The position numbers were made by a program, and so were the translations under genes. A DNA stretch of 64,000 bases from Gammaproteobacteria bacterium. Lineage in GTDB: Bacteria > Pseudomonadota > Gammaproteobacteria > Pseudomonadales > Alcanivoracaceae. The notes beneath the pieces are model-generated. The model had not been told where the DNA came from. It ran no database searches and saw only the letters and a list, made by a program, of their open reading frames with translations. This document shows positions 25,530-35,685 of the stretch, one piece after another (position 1 is the stretch's first letter; each line of letters begins with the position of its first letter). Location of the stretch: positions 62,001-126,000 of the forward strand of contig JAGPVL010000038.1 of NCBI GenBank assembly GCA_018067045.1, in the 5' to 3' direction.

Positions 25530-28466
25530 CTATTCCCCAACAACAATAATACGCACCGCCTCAAGCTGGCAGCGACTTTCACCGAGCTGTTTTTCCAGCT
25601 GTTCCGTTTGCTGCTGTAAGAACTCAATTTCTTCGTCACGAATCATTGGGTTTTTCAGTTTTAACTGAACCAGTCGATTAATTTCATGTTGCTGTGTTTC
25701 GCGCATTTTGGTTAGCGCGTCGGCAATAATGCCCTTGCCTTGTTCTGTTGCAATGGCGTGATCGGCGCGCAACAACTTGGTCAGCAAATCTTTCTGGCTA
25801 CCAACAATTTTACCCGCTAAACCGCGATCAACCTTATGACATTTTTTACTCAGCGCTTCATGGGATACGGCGCTGCCAATATCTTTACCGTTGCTGTCCA
25901 GTAAGGTCCGAATCAGCGTTGTCGGTAAAAAGCGCTGTGCCTGTAAGTGCCGTGGTGCGACGCACTCCAGTGTATACAGGGCTTCAACCAGCAAGGTGCC
26001 CGGCTTGATCTTTTTGTTTTTCAGTAACGATACGCACGCTTTGCCGAGGCTCTGGCTGAGCATTAGCTCGATCGCGCCGCTGACCATGGGGTGTTCCCAA
26101 GTAATAAACTGCATGTCGTCACGACCTAGCGCGGTAGCACGATGATCGGTGACGGTAATGCCATCTTCCGGCAGTGCAGGGAACGGCTCAACCAAATGTT
26201 CGTTCGGACGCAAAATCGTCGCGTGCTCAGAATGGTATTCGCTGTCCACGCCGAAGCGTTCAAACATATGTTCCAAAAATGCCATGGGCGTATGCTGATC
26301 GGCTTCTTCAAGCGCCTCGACCAATGTCGCGGCGATGTCGCCATCAAACGAACTCAGTTCCAACAAACGATCACGGCCACTGTCGAGCAGCGCTTTCATT
26401 TCAGCAGTAATACTGCTGGTTTCCTCAATCAGCGTCTTCAGCAGCGCAGCATCATCGGGTGCGTTCAGCGCTTGCCCTAAACGTTGCTCAGTTCGCTGGC
26501 GAATTTGCGTGCCGGCAGGGTTGGTGTGGCAGAACGCATTCATGCCGTCGTTATACCAATGGAACAGTACCGACTGAGCGTGGTTGTCAAAGTAGGGCAC
26601 ATGAATCTGAATATTTTCTTGCTGGCCAATACGATCAAGGCGACCAATACGCTGTTCCAATAAATCGGGATTGGCCGGTAAATCAAATAGCACCAAATGA
26701 TGTGAGAACTGAAAATTACGTCCTTCACTGCCGATTTCGGAACAGAACAGCGCCTGTGCGCCGTCGATGGTTTCCGCAAACCACGCCGCGGCGCGGTCGC
26801 GTTCAATCAGATCCATTTCTTCATGGAACATGGCGACGTTCATGCCAAGTTTATAACCGCAGTACGCATGCAGGTCGCTGGCGGTTTCTTTGCGCGCGCA
26901 AATCACCAGCACCTTATCGTTGCGATGTTGCTTTAAGAATTTAGCTAGCCACGTGGCGCGTGGGTCATCATTACACCAGCGGTCATCAGAAAATACATGC
27001 TCAGGATGCAGCTGTTCGTTCAGCGGCGCATCGCGTTCGACCACCCACGTTTCGGGAAACGTTAACGGAACGCCTTCAACAATTCGCGTCGGGAAACCGG
27101 CAATATTTTTGCGCGTGTTACGGAACAGTACCCGTCCTGGGCCACTACGGTCGGTGAGTTCGTTGAGCACTTCTTCGCGCTGCGCTTCATCAATCGTAAT
27201 GTCGGGTAAGTAATTGGCAGCGCGCTGCTTTAGCGCGTCATCCCATTGCTCGTTGTCATGCAGCTCGCCAGCAACCTGCGCGACCGCTTGATAGGTTTCC
27301 TGCTCGGCCAGGAACGCATCGAATGAACTGTAGCGATCAGGGTCGAGTAGACGCAGCCGCGCGAAATGGCTTTCGCGGCCAAGTTGTTCTGGGGTGGCGG
27401 TCAGTAGCAGCAGGCCTTTCGCGGTGGCAGCAAGTTGCTCGACGCGCTGATAGCCTTCGCTAGCATTGTCTGGCGACCACGTCAGGTGATGCGCTTCATC
27501 GACGACCAGTAAATCCCAGTCTGCGGCGCACAGATCGCGCATATTGCAGTGCTCAAGGAATTCCGTGCTGACGAGAATAAGCTGTTCGGTTTGGAACGGA
27601 TTGCTATCGAGCGGTGCTTGTTCGAAGGCCGGAATCACATCGTCTTCGTGGTCGATGCCGTCCATCTCGTCGAGCAAACTGTCTAGGTCTTCATCATCAT
27701 TGAGGGCCGCGTCAGAAAAGGCATCTTCCATGTCCGACATTTCAGCTTTGAGCGCATCAAGACGGCCTTGATCAAAGATGCTGAAATGCAGATTGAAGCG
27801 CCGCACCATTTCAACAAACCACTGATGTATCAGCGCCGGTGGCACAACAATCAGCACCCGGCTAGCGCGATGAGTGATCAGCTGTTGGTGAATAATTAAA
27901 CCGGCTTCGATGGTCTTGCCCAAACCCACTTCATCGGCGAGCAGTACCCGCGGCGCGTAACGGCTAGCCACTTGGCGGGCGATATACAGCTGGTGCGGAA
28001 TCAAATCGATACGCGGGCCGAGCAGGCCTTGCACACTGGAGCGCTCACTGTGGGCGCGCGCTTGCAGGGCGGCGTAGCGCAGCTCAAACCAACCATTTCT
28101 ATCCAGTTGCTTGGCAAATAAGCGATCACTGGCGCCACTAAGATCAAGGCGGTGGCCAAGCCGTGTTTCCGGTAGCGGCGCAATCTGATCTGGAGCGTCC
28201 TCAGGATGAGCGCGATAGACCAGTAAGTTGTTCATTTCTTCGACGCTATCGACAATCAATGTCATGCCGTCGTCGGTTTCGATGCTGTCGCCGGCCTGAA
28301 AGGTGAGCCGCGATAACGGCGCGCTCTGGCGCGCATAGGTGCGCTCTTCTTCGCTGGCGGGGAAGTAGACCTTAATCAGCCGGTAGTCGACGTCCTGTAT
28401 CATGCCTAGACCTAGTTCGGGTTCTGGTTCACTTAACCAGCGCTGGCCAACGGTATACTCGGACAT
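25530..28466 (-). CDS. rapA: RNA polymerase-associated ATPase RapA
   Basis: RapA is a Swi2/Snf2 ATPase that recycles RNA polymerase stalled after transcription. From ATG 28466 the protein is ~978 aa, a normal length. It begins with the Tudor-like domain (VGQRWLSEPEPELGLG), then the ATPase core with LADEVGLGKTIEAGLI (Walker A), VVDEAHHL (DEAH), LLTATPEQLG and IGRLDRIGQ (motif VI), then the RapA C-terminal domain. The frame could extend to 28535, but the family N-terminus matches 28466. A short acidic Asp/Glu stretch (about residues 245-295) lies within the ATPase part. Confidence 0.97.
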   Translation of the reverse strand: MSEYTVGQRWLSEPEPELGLGMIQDVDYRLIKVYFPASEEERTYARQSAPLSRLTFQAGDSIETDDGMTLIVDSVEEMNNLLVYRAHPEDAPDQIAPLPETRLGHRLDLSGASDRLFAKQLDRNGWFELRYAALQARAHSERSSVQGLLGPRIDLIPHQLYIARQVASRYAPRVLLADEVGLGKTIEAGLIIHQQLITHRASRVLIVVPPALIHQWFVEMVRRFNLHFSIFDQGRLDALKAEMSDMEDAFSDAALNDDEDLDSLLDEMDGIDHEDDVIPAFEQAPLDSNPFQTEQLILVSTEFLEHCNMRDLCAADWDLLVVDEAHHLTWSPDNASEGYQRVEQLAATAKGLLLLTATPEQLGRESHFARLRLLDPDRYSSFDAFLAEQETYQAVAQVAGELHDNEQWDDALKQRAANYLPDITIDEAQREEVLNELTDRSGPGRVLFRNTRKNIAGFPTRIVEGVPLTFPETWVVERDAPLNEQLHPEHVFSDDRWCNDDPRATWLAKFLKQHRNDKVLVICARKETASDLHAYCGYKLGMNVAMFHEEMDLIERDRAAAWFAETIDGAQALFCSEIGSEGRNFQFSHHLVLFDLPANPDLLEQRIGRLDRIGQQENIQIHVPYFDNHAQSVLFHWYNDGMNAFCHTNPAGTQIRQRTEQRLGQALNAPDDAALLKTLIEETSSITAEMKALLDSGRDRLLELSSFDGDIAATLVEALEEADQHTPMAFLEHMFERFGVDSEYHSEHATILRPNEHLVEPFPALPEDGITVTDHRATALGRDDMQFITWEHPMVSGAIELMLSQSLGKACVSLLKNKKIKPGTLLVEALYTLECVAPRHLQAQRFLPTTLIRTLLDSNGKDIGSAVSHEALSKKCHKVDRGLAGKIVGSQKDLLTKLLRADHAIATEQGKGIIADALTKMRETQQHEINRLVQLKLKNPMIRDEEIEFLQQQTEQLEKQLGESRCQLEAVRIIVVGE

Positions 28467-28601
28467 GAAGACAGACTCTGTTGCAAAATGAGGGGGCATT
28501 ATAAAGCCCCGCGACGCAAATGTCGGCGCTTGCATGATGCGATATCAGGATATAAAGGTGTTTTACATCGCTGTAGCGCGCTATAGCACAGGAGAGCATT
28601 G

Positions 28602-28781
28602 ATGGCAGACATATTGCCGTTTAAACGACCAGAGAAGAAAACGCCTAAGAAAGGGCTGTGCCAGCACGGCTTCCACCGCTGGCAGGTGTGTAAAGAGAAG
28701 CAGTTTGATGTAAAACAAGGGCGCCTCGTGACGGTACTGCGCTGCGAAAGATGCGGCCTAGAGAAGGTTGAGGCACGATAA
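28602..28781 (+). CDS. Small zinc-ribbon-like conserved protein
   Basis: This 59-aa protein begins MADILPFKRPEKK and contains CQHGFHRW and a C-terminal CERCG, giving a possible C..H..CxxC metal site. Short proteins of this pattern (LPFKRP ... FDVKQGRLVTV.RC.RCG) are widespread in Pseudomonas relatives, with no assigned function. ATG 28602 has GGAGAG 5 bases before it. It is divergent from rapA, with ~135 bp between the starts. Confidence 0.82.
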   Translation: MADILPFKRPEKKTPKKGLCQHGFHRWQVCKEKQFDVKQGRLVTVLRCERCGLEKVEAR

Positions 28782-28936
28782 CGATTAGCTGGCGCTGAGG
28801 CGTACGAAATAGCTGAGGCGTACAAATTAGCCGCGGCGCGTCCTAAACAGAAAAGCCAAACTAGATCAGTACAGAGCAAGGCGCGCACATAAAAATAGCC
28901 TCGCGAATAAAAACATAAAGACGGCGGATAACCTGT

Positions 28937-29668
28937 ATGCAACCTATTACGTTATATCAGTTCCCCATTTCCCACTATTGCGAAAAAGTGCGTTGGGCGC
29001 TCGACTATAAAGGCGTGCCCCACCAGATTAAAAACCTGCTGCCCGGCAAACATATAGAGTTTGCCAAATCTGTCGCGCAGAGATCGAGCGTGCCGATCTT
29101 GCAGGTCGGCGATACCTATGTGCAGCAATCGAGCGCGATCATCGACTACCTCGATGAACACTTCCCAGACAAACCACTCACCCCTGCCGACCCAGATCTC
29201 CGTGAAGAAGCACTGAAGTGGGAAGCGTTCGCCGACAAAGATCTCGGCCCCCATGTTCGTCGCTGGGCCTACTACACCTTGCTAGAACATCCTTCGGTCG
29301 TGTTGCCCGCACTCACCACCGGCGCGCCATTATTATTCAAACCCATGTTTAGATTGTTCTTTCCAAAAGTGCGCGCCCTAATGAAAAAGGCCATGAACAT
29401 TTATCCCGATGAAGCTCAAGCCAGCGCAGTGCAGATCGATGTGGCCCTAGCGCAAATTGATGAAGCCCTAAACGGAAAAGATTTTTTAGTCGGCGACACC
29501 TTTAGCCGCGCAGATCTCGCCGTGTCAGCAATGCTCGCGCCCCTGTTTATGCCAAAGCAGTACGGCGTAAAGTGGCCGAAGAAAATGCCAGAGCCTCTGC
29601 AGGGGTGGGTGAGTGCAAGGCAGGATAAGTTGGTGTGGGCGGAGAAGGTTTATGGGGAGAATCGGTAG
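28937..29668 (+). CDS. Glutathione S-transferase family protein
   Basis: This 243-aa protein has a thioredoxin-like N-terminal domain (ITLYQFPISHYCEKVRWAL, Cys at ~15 as possible active residue; SSVPILQVGDTYVQQSSAIIDYLDE with the cis-Pro and Ser glutathione site) and an all-helical C-terminal domain ending GDTFSRADLAVSAMLAPLF. The substrate is unknown; it probably conjugates or reduces with glutathione in the cytoplasm. It is the last gene before the restriction operon. Confidence 0.9.
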   Translation: MQPITLYQFPISHYCEKVRWALDYKGVPHQIKNLLPGKHIEFAKSVAQRSSVPILQVGDTYVQQSSAIIDYLDEHFPDKPLTPADPDLREEALKWEAFADKDLGPHVRRWAYYTLLEHPSVVLPALTTGAPLLFKPMFRLFFPKVRALMKKAMNIYPDEAQASAVQIDVALAQIDEALNGKDFLVGDTFSRADLAVSAMLAPLFMPKQYGVKWPKKMPEPLQGWVSARQDKLVWAEKVYGENR

Positions 29669-29861
29669 GTGGGGCGCAGGCCTTCGTGCATCGCTTTACT
29701 ATTCCCTCGCTCAACTGAGAGGATTGGAGGCAAATAAAGGGGTACCCACAACTTTCGTCATAATGTTCTGCTGTGTTTGTAGGTTTTGACGTACATCGGC
29801 GGTTAAATATTGTGGATGCTGAGATGACCACCCTGCTCCGGCATCGGCGGGGGCGAATTTC

Positions 29862-29937
29862 GCGAAAATGCCATCGCGAGATGCTATATTGCCCAGCACT
29901 ATTAAAAATTGACACCCCAGACAGAAAAGGCCAAGTC
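29862..29937 (+). promoter_or_regulatory. Putative promoter/operator of the restriction operon
   Basis: Upstream of the XRE gene there is a palindromic word tttcgcgaaa (29864-29873) and a -10-like TATATT (about 29884). The palindrome overlaps where a -35 box would lie, so it could be a binding site for the operon's own XRE protein. This is inference from layout only. Confidence 0.35.
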
Positions 29938-30144
29938 ATGACTCAGCAACACGGAGATGTCGCAAGCAAAGTCAAAGCACTGCGCGGACGGCTGGGCGTG
30001 TCTCAAGACGAATTAACCAAAGCCTTAGGTGTCAGTTTTGCGACGGTAAACCGCTGGGAGAATGGCAAAACAAGCCCCTCGAAGTTGGCTAAAAACCAGT
30101 TTGAACTGTTTTGCCTAGAGCAAGAAAAGCTAGGAATGCTTTAA
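29938..30144 (+). CDS. XRE-family transcriptional regulator of the restriction operon
   Basis: This 68-aa protein is essentially a single helix-turn-helix: VKALRGRLGVSQDELTKALGVSFATVNRWENG. ATG 29938 is preceded by AAAAGG. The frame extends upstream to 29773, but that part has no homology-like character. The stop codon directly abuts the hsdR ATG, so the two are translated together. Small XRE proteins at the head of restriction operons delay expression of the nuclease or set its level; that role is inferred here. Confidence 0.82.
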   Translation: MTQQHGDVASKVKALRGRLGVSQDELTKALGVSFATVNRWENGKTSPSKLAKNQFELFCLEQEKLGML

Positions 30145-32943
30145 ATGGCCAATACCGAAGCCCAGACGCGTGCCGAGCTTATTGACCAGCAACTCGTGCA
30201 AGCTGGCTGGGACGTCAAAGACCCGACGCAGGTCGTAGAAGAATTCGATATTCTAACCACGCTGCCGGAAGGTGTTGCCGAGCCACGCACACCCTATGAA
30301 GGGCACCAATTCAGTGACTACGTGTTGCTGGGCAAAGACGGCAAGCCCCTTGCTGTGATCGAGGCCAAAAAATCCAGTAAAGACGCCGCCGTCGGCCGCG
30401 AGCAAGCCAAACAATATTGTTACAACATCCAAAAGCAACTGGGTGGTGAGTTACCATTCTGCTTCTATAGCAATGGCCTCGAAACCTTCTTCTGGGATCT
30501 GGAAAACTACCCACCGCGCAAAGTGGTTGGCTACCCTACACGGAATGATTTGGAACGCTTCCAATACATTCGCCGCAACCGCAAACCGCTCACACAAGAG
30601 TTGATCAATACAGCCATCGCCGGTCGTGATTATCAAATTCGCGCGATTCGTTCGGTGCTAGAAGGCATCGAGCAACAGCAACGGGATTTTCTGTTGGTGA
30701 TGGCCACCGGCACGGGTAAAACCCGCACCTGCATTGCCATGGTAGACGCGCTAATGCGTGCTGGCCACGCCGAGAAAATACTGTTTTTGGTTGATCGTAT
30801 CGCACTCAGGGAGCAAGCCCTCGCGGCCTTCAAAGAACATCTTCCCAATGAACCGCGCTGGCCGAATGTCGGTGAAAAGCTATTAGCCAAAGATCGCCGC
30901 GTTTATATCGCTACCTATCCGACGATGCTCAACATTATTCGTGACGAGTCCAAGAATCTCTCGCCCCATTTCTTTGATTTCATCGTCGTCGACGAAAGCC
31001 ATCGCTCCATCTACAACACCTATGGCGAAGTGCTCGACTACTTCAAAACTATTACCCTGGGCTTAACCGCTACACCGACCGATATCATCGATCACAACAC
31101 ATTCCGGTTATTCCACTGCGAAAATGGCCTGCCAACTTTTGCCTACACCTATGAAGAGGCCGTGAACAACGTGCCGCCCTACCTCTGCAGTTTTCAGGTG
31201 ATGAAAATTCAGACCAAATTCCAGATGCAGGGCATTAGCAAGCGCACCATTTCACTGGACGACCAGAAAAAGTTAATTCTGCAGGGCAAAGAGGTTGAAG
31301 AAATCAACTTCGAAGGCTCACAACTGGAAAAGCAAGTCATCAACAAGGGCACCAACACCTTGATTGTCCGGGAATTTATGGAAGAATCCATCAAGGATGC
31401 CAACGGCGTATTACCGGGCAAGACCATCTTCTTTTGTTCGACCAAAGCACATGCTCGGCGCATGGAAGAAATCTTTGACACACTCTACCCACAATACAAA
31501 GGCGAACTGGCCAAAGTGCTGGTCTCGGATGACCCACGTGTCTATGGCAAAGGCGGCCTGCTGGATCAGTTCACCAACAACGACATGCCGCGAGTCGCCA
31601 TCAGCGTAGACATGCTCGATACCGGCATCGACGTGCGTGAAATTGTCAATCTGGTATTCGCCAAGCCCGTTTATTCATACACCAAGTTCTGGCAGATGGT
31701 TGGGCGCGGCACCCGCTTGCTGGAAAGCAACAAAGCCAAACCCTGGTGTACAGAAAAAGAGGTATTCCTGATCCTCGACTGCTGGGACAACTTTGAATAC
31801 TTCAAGCTCAACCCCAAGGGCAAAGAACTCAAACCACAACTGCCCTTGCCTGTGCGGCTTGTGGGCTTGCGGCTGGACAAGATCGAAGTGGCCATCGACG
31901 GCGAGCATCTCGATATTGCCGAACGGGAAATTGCCAAGTTGCGCCAGCAGATTGCCCAGTTGCCACCAAACTCCGTCGTCATTAAAGAAGCAGCCGCCGC
32001 CTTAAACCGACTCGAAGAAGAAAACTTCTGGGTCACACTCAGCCACCAGAAGCTGGAATTTCTGCGCGACGAAATAAAACCCCTGTTTCGTACCGTATCC
32101 GACGCCGACTTCAAAGCCATGCGCTTTGAACGCGACCTGCTGGAATATTCGCTAGCACTGCTCACTGAACAACAAGCCCAAGCCGACACGCTTAAAGCAG
32201 GGATCGTGGAGCAAATCAGCGAACTGCCGCTATCGGTCAGCTTTGTAAAACGCGAAGAAGCATTAATTCGCGCCGCCCAAACCGCGCACTACTGGGCCAC
32301 CGCTGACGAAGATGCCTTCGACCAACTCAGTACCAAACTCGGCCCACTGATGAAGTTCCGCGAGCAAAGCACTGGCCCGGAGCAAACACACCTCGACCTG
32401 ATGGACGAATTGCACAAAAAAGAACGGGTAGAATTCGGCCCTCAGAACGAAGCCGTCAGCATCAGCCGTTATCGTGAAATGGTCGAGGCACTCATTATCG
32501 AGCTCACCGAGCACAACCCCATCCTGCACAAGCTTAAACAAGGTGGGGTTGTCACGCCCGATGAGGCCAATGAACTGGCCGAGCTACTGCATGCCGAACA
32601 CCCGCACATTACCGAAGACCTGCTGCGAAAGGTGTATCAAAACCGCAAGGCGCGTTTTATCGAGTTTATTCGCCATATCCTCGGCATAGAGGTGTTACTT
32701 AGCTTCCCCGACACCGTCAGCGAAGCCTTCGAGCAGTTTATCCAGCACCACACCAGCCTCAGTAGTCGCCAGCTGGAGTTTCTGAACCTGCTGAAGAATT
32801 TTATTATCGAGCGCGAGAAAGTGGAGAAGAAAGACCTCATCAGCGCACCCTTTACGGTCATACATCCCCAAGGGATTCGCGGCGTTTTCAGCCCGGCAGA
32901 GATCAACGAAATCTTACAGCTCACCGAACAACTGGCAGCATAA
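30145..32943 (+). CDS. hsdR: Type I restriction enzyme subunit R (HsdR, EcoEI-like)
   Basis: HsdR translocates DNA and cuts it when the HsdMS complex meets an unmodified site. The 932-aa protein has a PD-(D/E)XK nuclease region (DYVLLGKDGKPLAVIEAKK, about residues 60-80), then a superfamily 2 motor with MATGTGKTRTC (motif I), VVDESHRS (motif II), LGLTATP (motif III) and QMVGRGTRL (motif VI). The C-terminal region is of the EcoEI_R_C kind. All key motifs look intact. It is the second gene of the operon, with no gap after the XRE gene and 16 bp before the RhuM-Fic gene. Confidence 0.95.
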   Translation: MANTEAQTRAELIDQQLVQAGWDVKDPTQVVEEFDILTTLPEGVAEPRTPYEGHQFSDYVLLGKDGKPLAVIEAKKSSKDAAVGREQAKQYCYNIQKQLGGELPFCFYSNGLETFFWDLENYPPRKVVGYPTRNDLERFQYIRRNRKPLTQELINTAIAGRDYQIRAIRSVLEGIEQQQRDFLLVMATGTGKTRTCIAMVDALMRAGHAEKILFLVDRIALREQALAAFKEHLPNEPRWPNVGEKLLAKDRRVYIATYPTMLNIIRDESKNLSPHFFDFIVVDESHRSIYNTYGEVLDYFKTITLGLTATPTDIIDHNTFRLFHCENGLPTFAYTYEEAVNNVPPYLCSFQVMKIQTKFQMQGISKRTISLDDQKKLILQGKEVEEINFEGSQLEKQVINKGTNTLIVREFMEESIKDANGVLPGKTIFFCSTKAHARRMEEIFDTLYPQYKGELAKVLVSDDPRVYGKGGLLDQFTNNDMPRVAISVDMLDTGIDVREIVNLVFAKPVYSYTKFWQMVGRGTRLLESNKAKPWCTEKEVFLILDCWDNFEYFKLNPKGKELKPQLPLPVRLVGLRLDKIEVAIDGEHLDIAEREIAKLRQQIAQLPPNSVVIKEAAAALNRLEEENFWVTLSHQKLEFLRDEIKPLFRTVSDADFKAMRFERDLLEYSLALLTEQQAQADTLKAGIVEQISELPLSVSFVKREEALIRAAQTAHYWATADEDAFDQLSTKLGPLMKFREQSTGPEQTHLDLMDELHKKERVEFGPQNEAVSISRYREMVEALIIELTEHNPILHKLKQGGVVTPDEANELAELLHAEHPHITEDLLRKVYQNRKARFIEFIRHILGIEVLLSFPDTVSEAFEQFIQHHTSLSSRQLEFLNLLKNFIIEREKVEKKDLISAPFTVIHPQGIRGVFSPAEINEILQLTEQLAA

Positions 32944-32959
32944 TGAAAGGGATATCACG

Positions 32960-33961
32960 ATGAGCCAGCAACAGATACAGCTATACACCAGCCAAGATGG
33001 GCAAGTGACACTTGAAGTAACCCAAGACGCCGAAACACTCTGGCTTTCCCAAGCCCAAATTGCGGAACTATTCGGAGTAAAACCGCAAAATATCACCATG
33101 CACCTGAAAAACGTCTTCGAAGAAGGCGAACTGGAAGAGGCGGCAACTTGTAAGGAATCCTTACAAGTTCAACAAGAAGGTGCCAGACAGGTAAAACGCC
33201 AACGAAAGCGTTACAACCTGGATGCCATTATCTCAGTAGGCTACCGCGTCAATTCCAGCCGGGCCACCCAGTTCCGCATCTGGGCCAGCAACGTCCTCAA
33301 ACAGCACCTGGTGCAGGGCTACACCTTAAACCAGCGCCGCCTGCAAGAGCGCGGCATTGAATTTGAACAAGCCCTTAGCTTGCTTTCCAGCACACTCTCT
33401 AACCAACAACTGGTAAACCCCTCAGGCGAAGCGGTTGTGAAGGTCATTGCCGACTACGCCCGCAGCTGGAGCTTGCTGCAGGGCTACGATGAACAAAGCC
33501 TGAGCGAGCAATCCGCTAAACAAGCCGGTATGCAGCCCCTAGCCCTAAACCAGGTACTCGATGCCATTGCTCAACTCAAGCAAAACCTCATTCACAAAGG
33601 CGAAGCAAGCGAGCTGTTTGGCCAACTACGTGGCGATGGCCTGGAATCCGCCATTGCCACCATAGAACAAGGCTTTGGTGACGAACTCTTCTATCCCAAC
33701 ATTGCCAGCCGTGCCGCTCATTTACTGTATTTCGTAATCAAGAACCACCCTCTGGCAGACGGCAACAAACGCACCGGCTCTTTCCTCTTTTTATGGTACT
33801 TGCGTATCAACCAACCGCTATTGGCCAAACCGGTGGAGCAACTCATTAACGACAACACCCTGGTCGCACTGGCGCTACTGGTAGCCGAAAGTTTACCCGA
33901 ACAAAAAGAACTGATGATCCGGCTGGTGGAACATTTTATTTTGCTCAAAAACCCGAACTAA
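32960..33961 (+). CDS. RhuM-like/Fic-Doc fusion protein
   Basis: This 333-aa protein has two parts. Residues ~1-130 match the RhuM family (TLWLSQAQIAELFGVKPQNITMHLKNVFEEGEL ... NLDAIISVGYRVNS), which has an HTH-like beginning. The C-terminal ~130 residues are a Fic/Doc domain with HPLADGNKRTGSFLF near residue 262. The GNKR form is that of Doc, which phosphorylates EF-Tu, rather than AMP-adding Fic enzymes (GNGR). The usual Phe after HP is Leu here. It lies between hsdR and hsdM, 15-16 bp from each, so it is co-expressed with the restriction system. Such RhuM/Fic/DOC proteins are known as accessory genes; the activity is unproven. Confidence 0.88.
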   Translation: MSQQQIQLYTSQDGQVTLEVTQDAETLWLSQAQIAELFGVKPQNITMHLKNVFEEGELEEAATCKESLQVQQEGARQVKRQRKRYNLDAIISVGYRVNSSRATQFRIWASNVLKQHLVQGYTLNQRRLQERGIEFEQALSLLSSTLSNQQLVNPSGEAVVKVIADYARSWSLLQGYDEQSLSEQSAKQAGMQPLALNQVLDAIAQLKQNLIHKGEASELFGQLRGDGLESAIATIEQGFGDELFYPNIASRAAHLLYFVIKNHPLADGNKRTGSFLFLWYLRINQPLLAKPVEQLINDNTLVALALLVAESLPEQKELMIRLVEHFILLKNPN

Positions 33962-33975
33962 CCCACGAGAAAAAC

Positions 33976-35685
33976 ATGCTGCAAAACAACCCTGAACTAA
34001 AAAGCAAAATCGACCAGCTCTGGAACAAATTCTGGAGCGGCGGTATTAGTAACCCGCTTACCGCGATTGAACAAATCACCTACCTGCTGTTTATGAAACG
34101 GCTGGATGAGCTGGATTTAAAAAAACAGGCGGATGCCGAATTCACTGGTGAAAAGTACACTTCAAAATTCGAAGGCAAATGGATACCGCCGGAATACCGC
34201 ACAAAAATTCAAGAAAATGCGAGCGCCATGGAGAAAATTGACATCCGTGGGCAAGATGAAAAACAGTATGGAATCAATAAACGCAGCCTGCGCTGGAGCG
34301 AATTCAAACACATGCAGGCCGAAGAGATGCTCCAGCACGTACAGGGCAAGGTCTTCCCCTTTCTCAAAGATTTAAACGGCTCTGAATCCAACTTCACCCA
34401 CCATATGAAAAACGCCGTGTTTATCATCCCCAAACCGGCCCTGCTGGTAGAAGCGGTGAAAACCATCGACGAAATTTTCGAGGTGATGGAGAAAGACTCA
34501 CAGGAAAAAGGCCAAGCCTTCCAGGATATTCAGGGCGATGTCTATGAAATGCTGTTGTCCGAAATTGCCAGCGCTGGCAAGAACGGCCAGTTCCGAACCC
34601 CGCGCCACATCATCAAACTCATGGCCGAACTGGTGCAACCGCAACTGGGCCACCGCATTGCTGACCCAGCCTGCGGCTCCGGCGGCTTTTTGCTGGGCGC
34701 GTATCAATACGTCGTCACCCAACTCGCTATCAAAGCGGGAAGCAAAGATTTGGCTCCCGATGAAGACGGCTTTGTCCGCACCTCGGTGGCAGCAAGCCTC
34801 ACCGAAAAGGCACAGACGATTCTGCAAAGCTCCCTTTATGGTTACGACATCGACAGCACCATGGTGCGCCTGGGCTTAATGAACCTGATGATGCACGGCA
34901 TCGACGAGCCGCACATCGACTACAAAGACACCCTCAGCAAAAGCTTTACCGAAGAAAGCCAATACGACATCGTTATGGCCAACCCGCCCTTTACCGGCAG
35001 CATCGACAAAGGCGACATCAACGAAAACCTGCAACTGGCCACCACCAAAACTGAACTGCTGTTTGTCGAAAACATCTACCGTCTGCTAAAGAAAGGCGGC
35101 ACCGCCTGTGTGATTGTGCCGCAAGGCGTATTGTTTGGTTCCGGCAAAGCCTTTAAAGCCCTGCGCGAAACCCTGGTAACGCGCTGCGATTTAAAAGCTG
35201 TCATCACCCTGCCCAGCGGCGTATTCAAACCCTATGCAGGAGTCAGTACCGCCATTTTATTGTTTACCAAAGTGTATGGCGCGAAAGACAAAGTCACCCA
35301 AGCCGCGACCGAACACGTCTGGTTTTACGAAATGGCCGCCGACGGTTACTCGCTGGACGACAAACGCAGCAAGCTGGAAGGCAACGGCGACCTGCAAGAA
35401 ATCGTTGCAAAATACCAGGCGCGCAATCCCGAAACCGACACTGACCGCACCCAAAAATATTTCGCGGTGCCCCGCGCTGAAATCGCCAATGAGGAAAACA
35501 ACTTTGATCTGTCCCTGAGCCGCTACAAAGAAGACGTGTTTGAAGAAATGCACTACGACGCCCCAGCGGTGATTTTAGATCGATTGCTGCAAGCGGAAGT
35601 GGGTGAGGCCAGTGAGAACGATTTGGCCAAGGTGCAGAGCGGCATTGTGAGGGATTTATTGGAATTGAAAGGGATGGTGGGATGA
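33976..35685 (+). CDS. hsdM: Type I DNA methyltransferase subunit M (HsdM)
   Basis: HsdM is the N6-adenine methyltransferase that protects host sites and, with HsdS, forms the recognition complex. The 569-aa protein has an HsdM_N helical domain (residues ~10-150, LWNKFWSGGISNPLTAIEQITYLLF), motif I DPACGSGGFLLGAY (~residue 233) and motif IV MANPPF (~335). It starts 15 bp after the RhuM-Fic gene and overlaps hsdS by 4 bp (ATGA). The catalytic motifs are intact. Confidence 0.96.
   Translation: MLQNNPELKSKIDQLWNKFWSGGISNPLTAIEQITYLLFMKRLDELDLKKQADAEFTGEKYTSKFEGKWIPPEYRTKIQENASAMEKIDIRGQDEKQYGINKRSLRWSEFKHMQAEEMLQHVQGKVFPFLKDLNGSESNFTHHMKNAVFIIPKPALLVEAVKTIDEIFEVMEKDSQEKGQAFQDIQGDVYEMLLSEIASAGKNGQFRTPRHIIKLMAELVQPQLGHRIADPACGSGGFLLGAYQYVVTQLAIKAGSKDLAPDEDGFVRTSVAASLTEKAQTILQSSLYGYDIDSTMVRLGLMNLMMHGIDEPHIDYKDTLSKSFTEESQYDIVMANPPFTGSIDKGDINENLQLATTKTELLFVENIYRLLKKGGTACVIVPQGVLFGSGKAFKALRETLVTRCDLKAVITLPSGVFKPYAGVSTAILLFTKVYGAKDKVTQAATEHVWFYEMAADGYSLDDKRSKLEGNGDLQEIVAKYQARNPETDTDRTQKYFAVPRAEIANEENNFDLSLSRYKEDVFEEMHYDAPAVILDRLLQAEVGEASENDLAKVQSGIVRDLLELKGMVG

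Noticed and set aside
29547-29939. 130-codon minus-strand frame upstream of the restriction operon
   Set aside because: It overlaps the end of the GST gene and the putative promoter, and has a Pro/Ser/Thr-rich composition without any domain.
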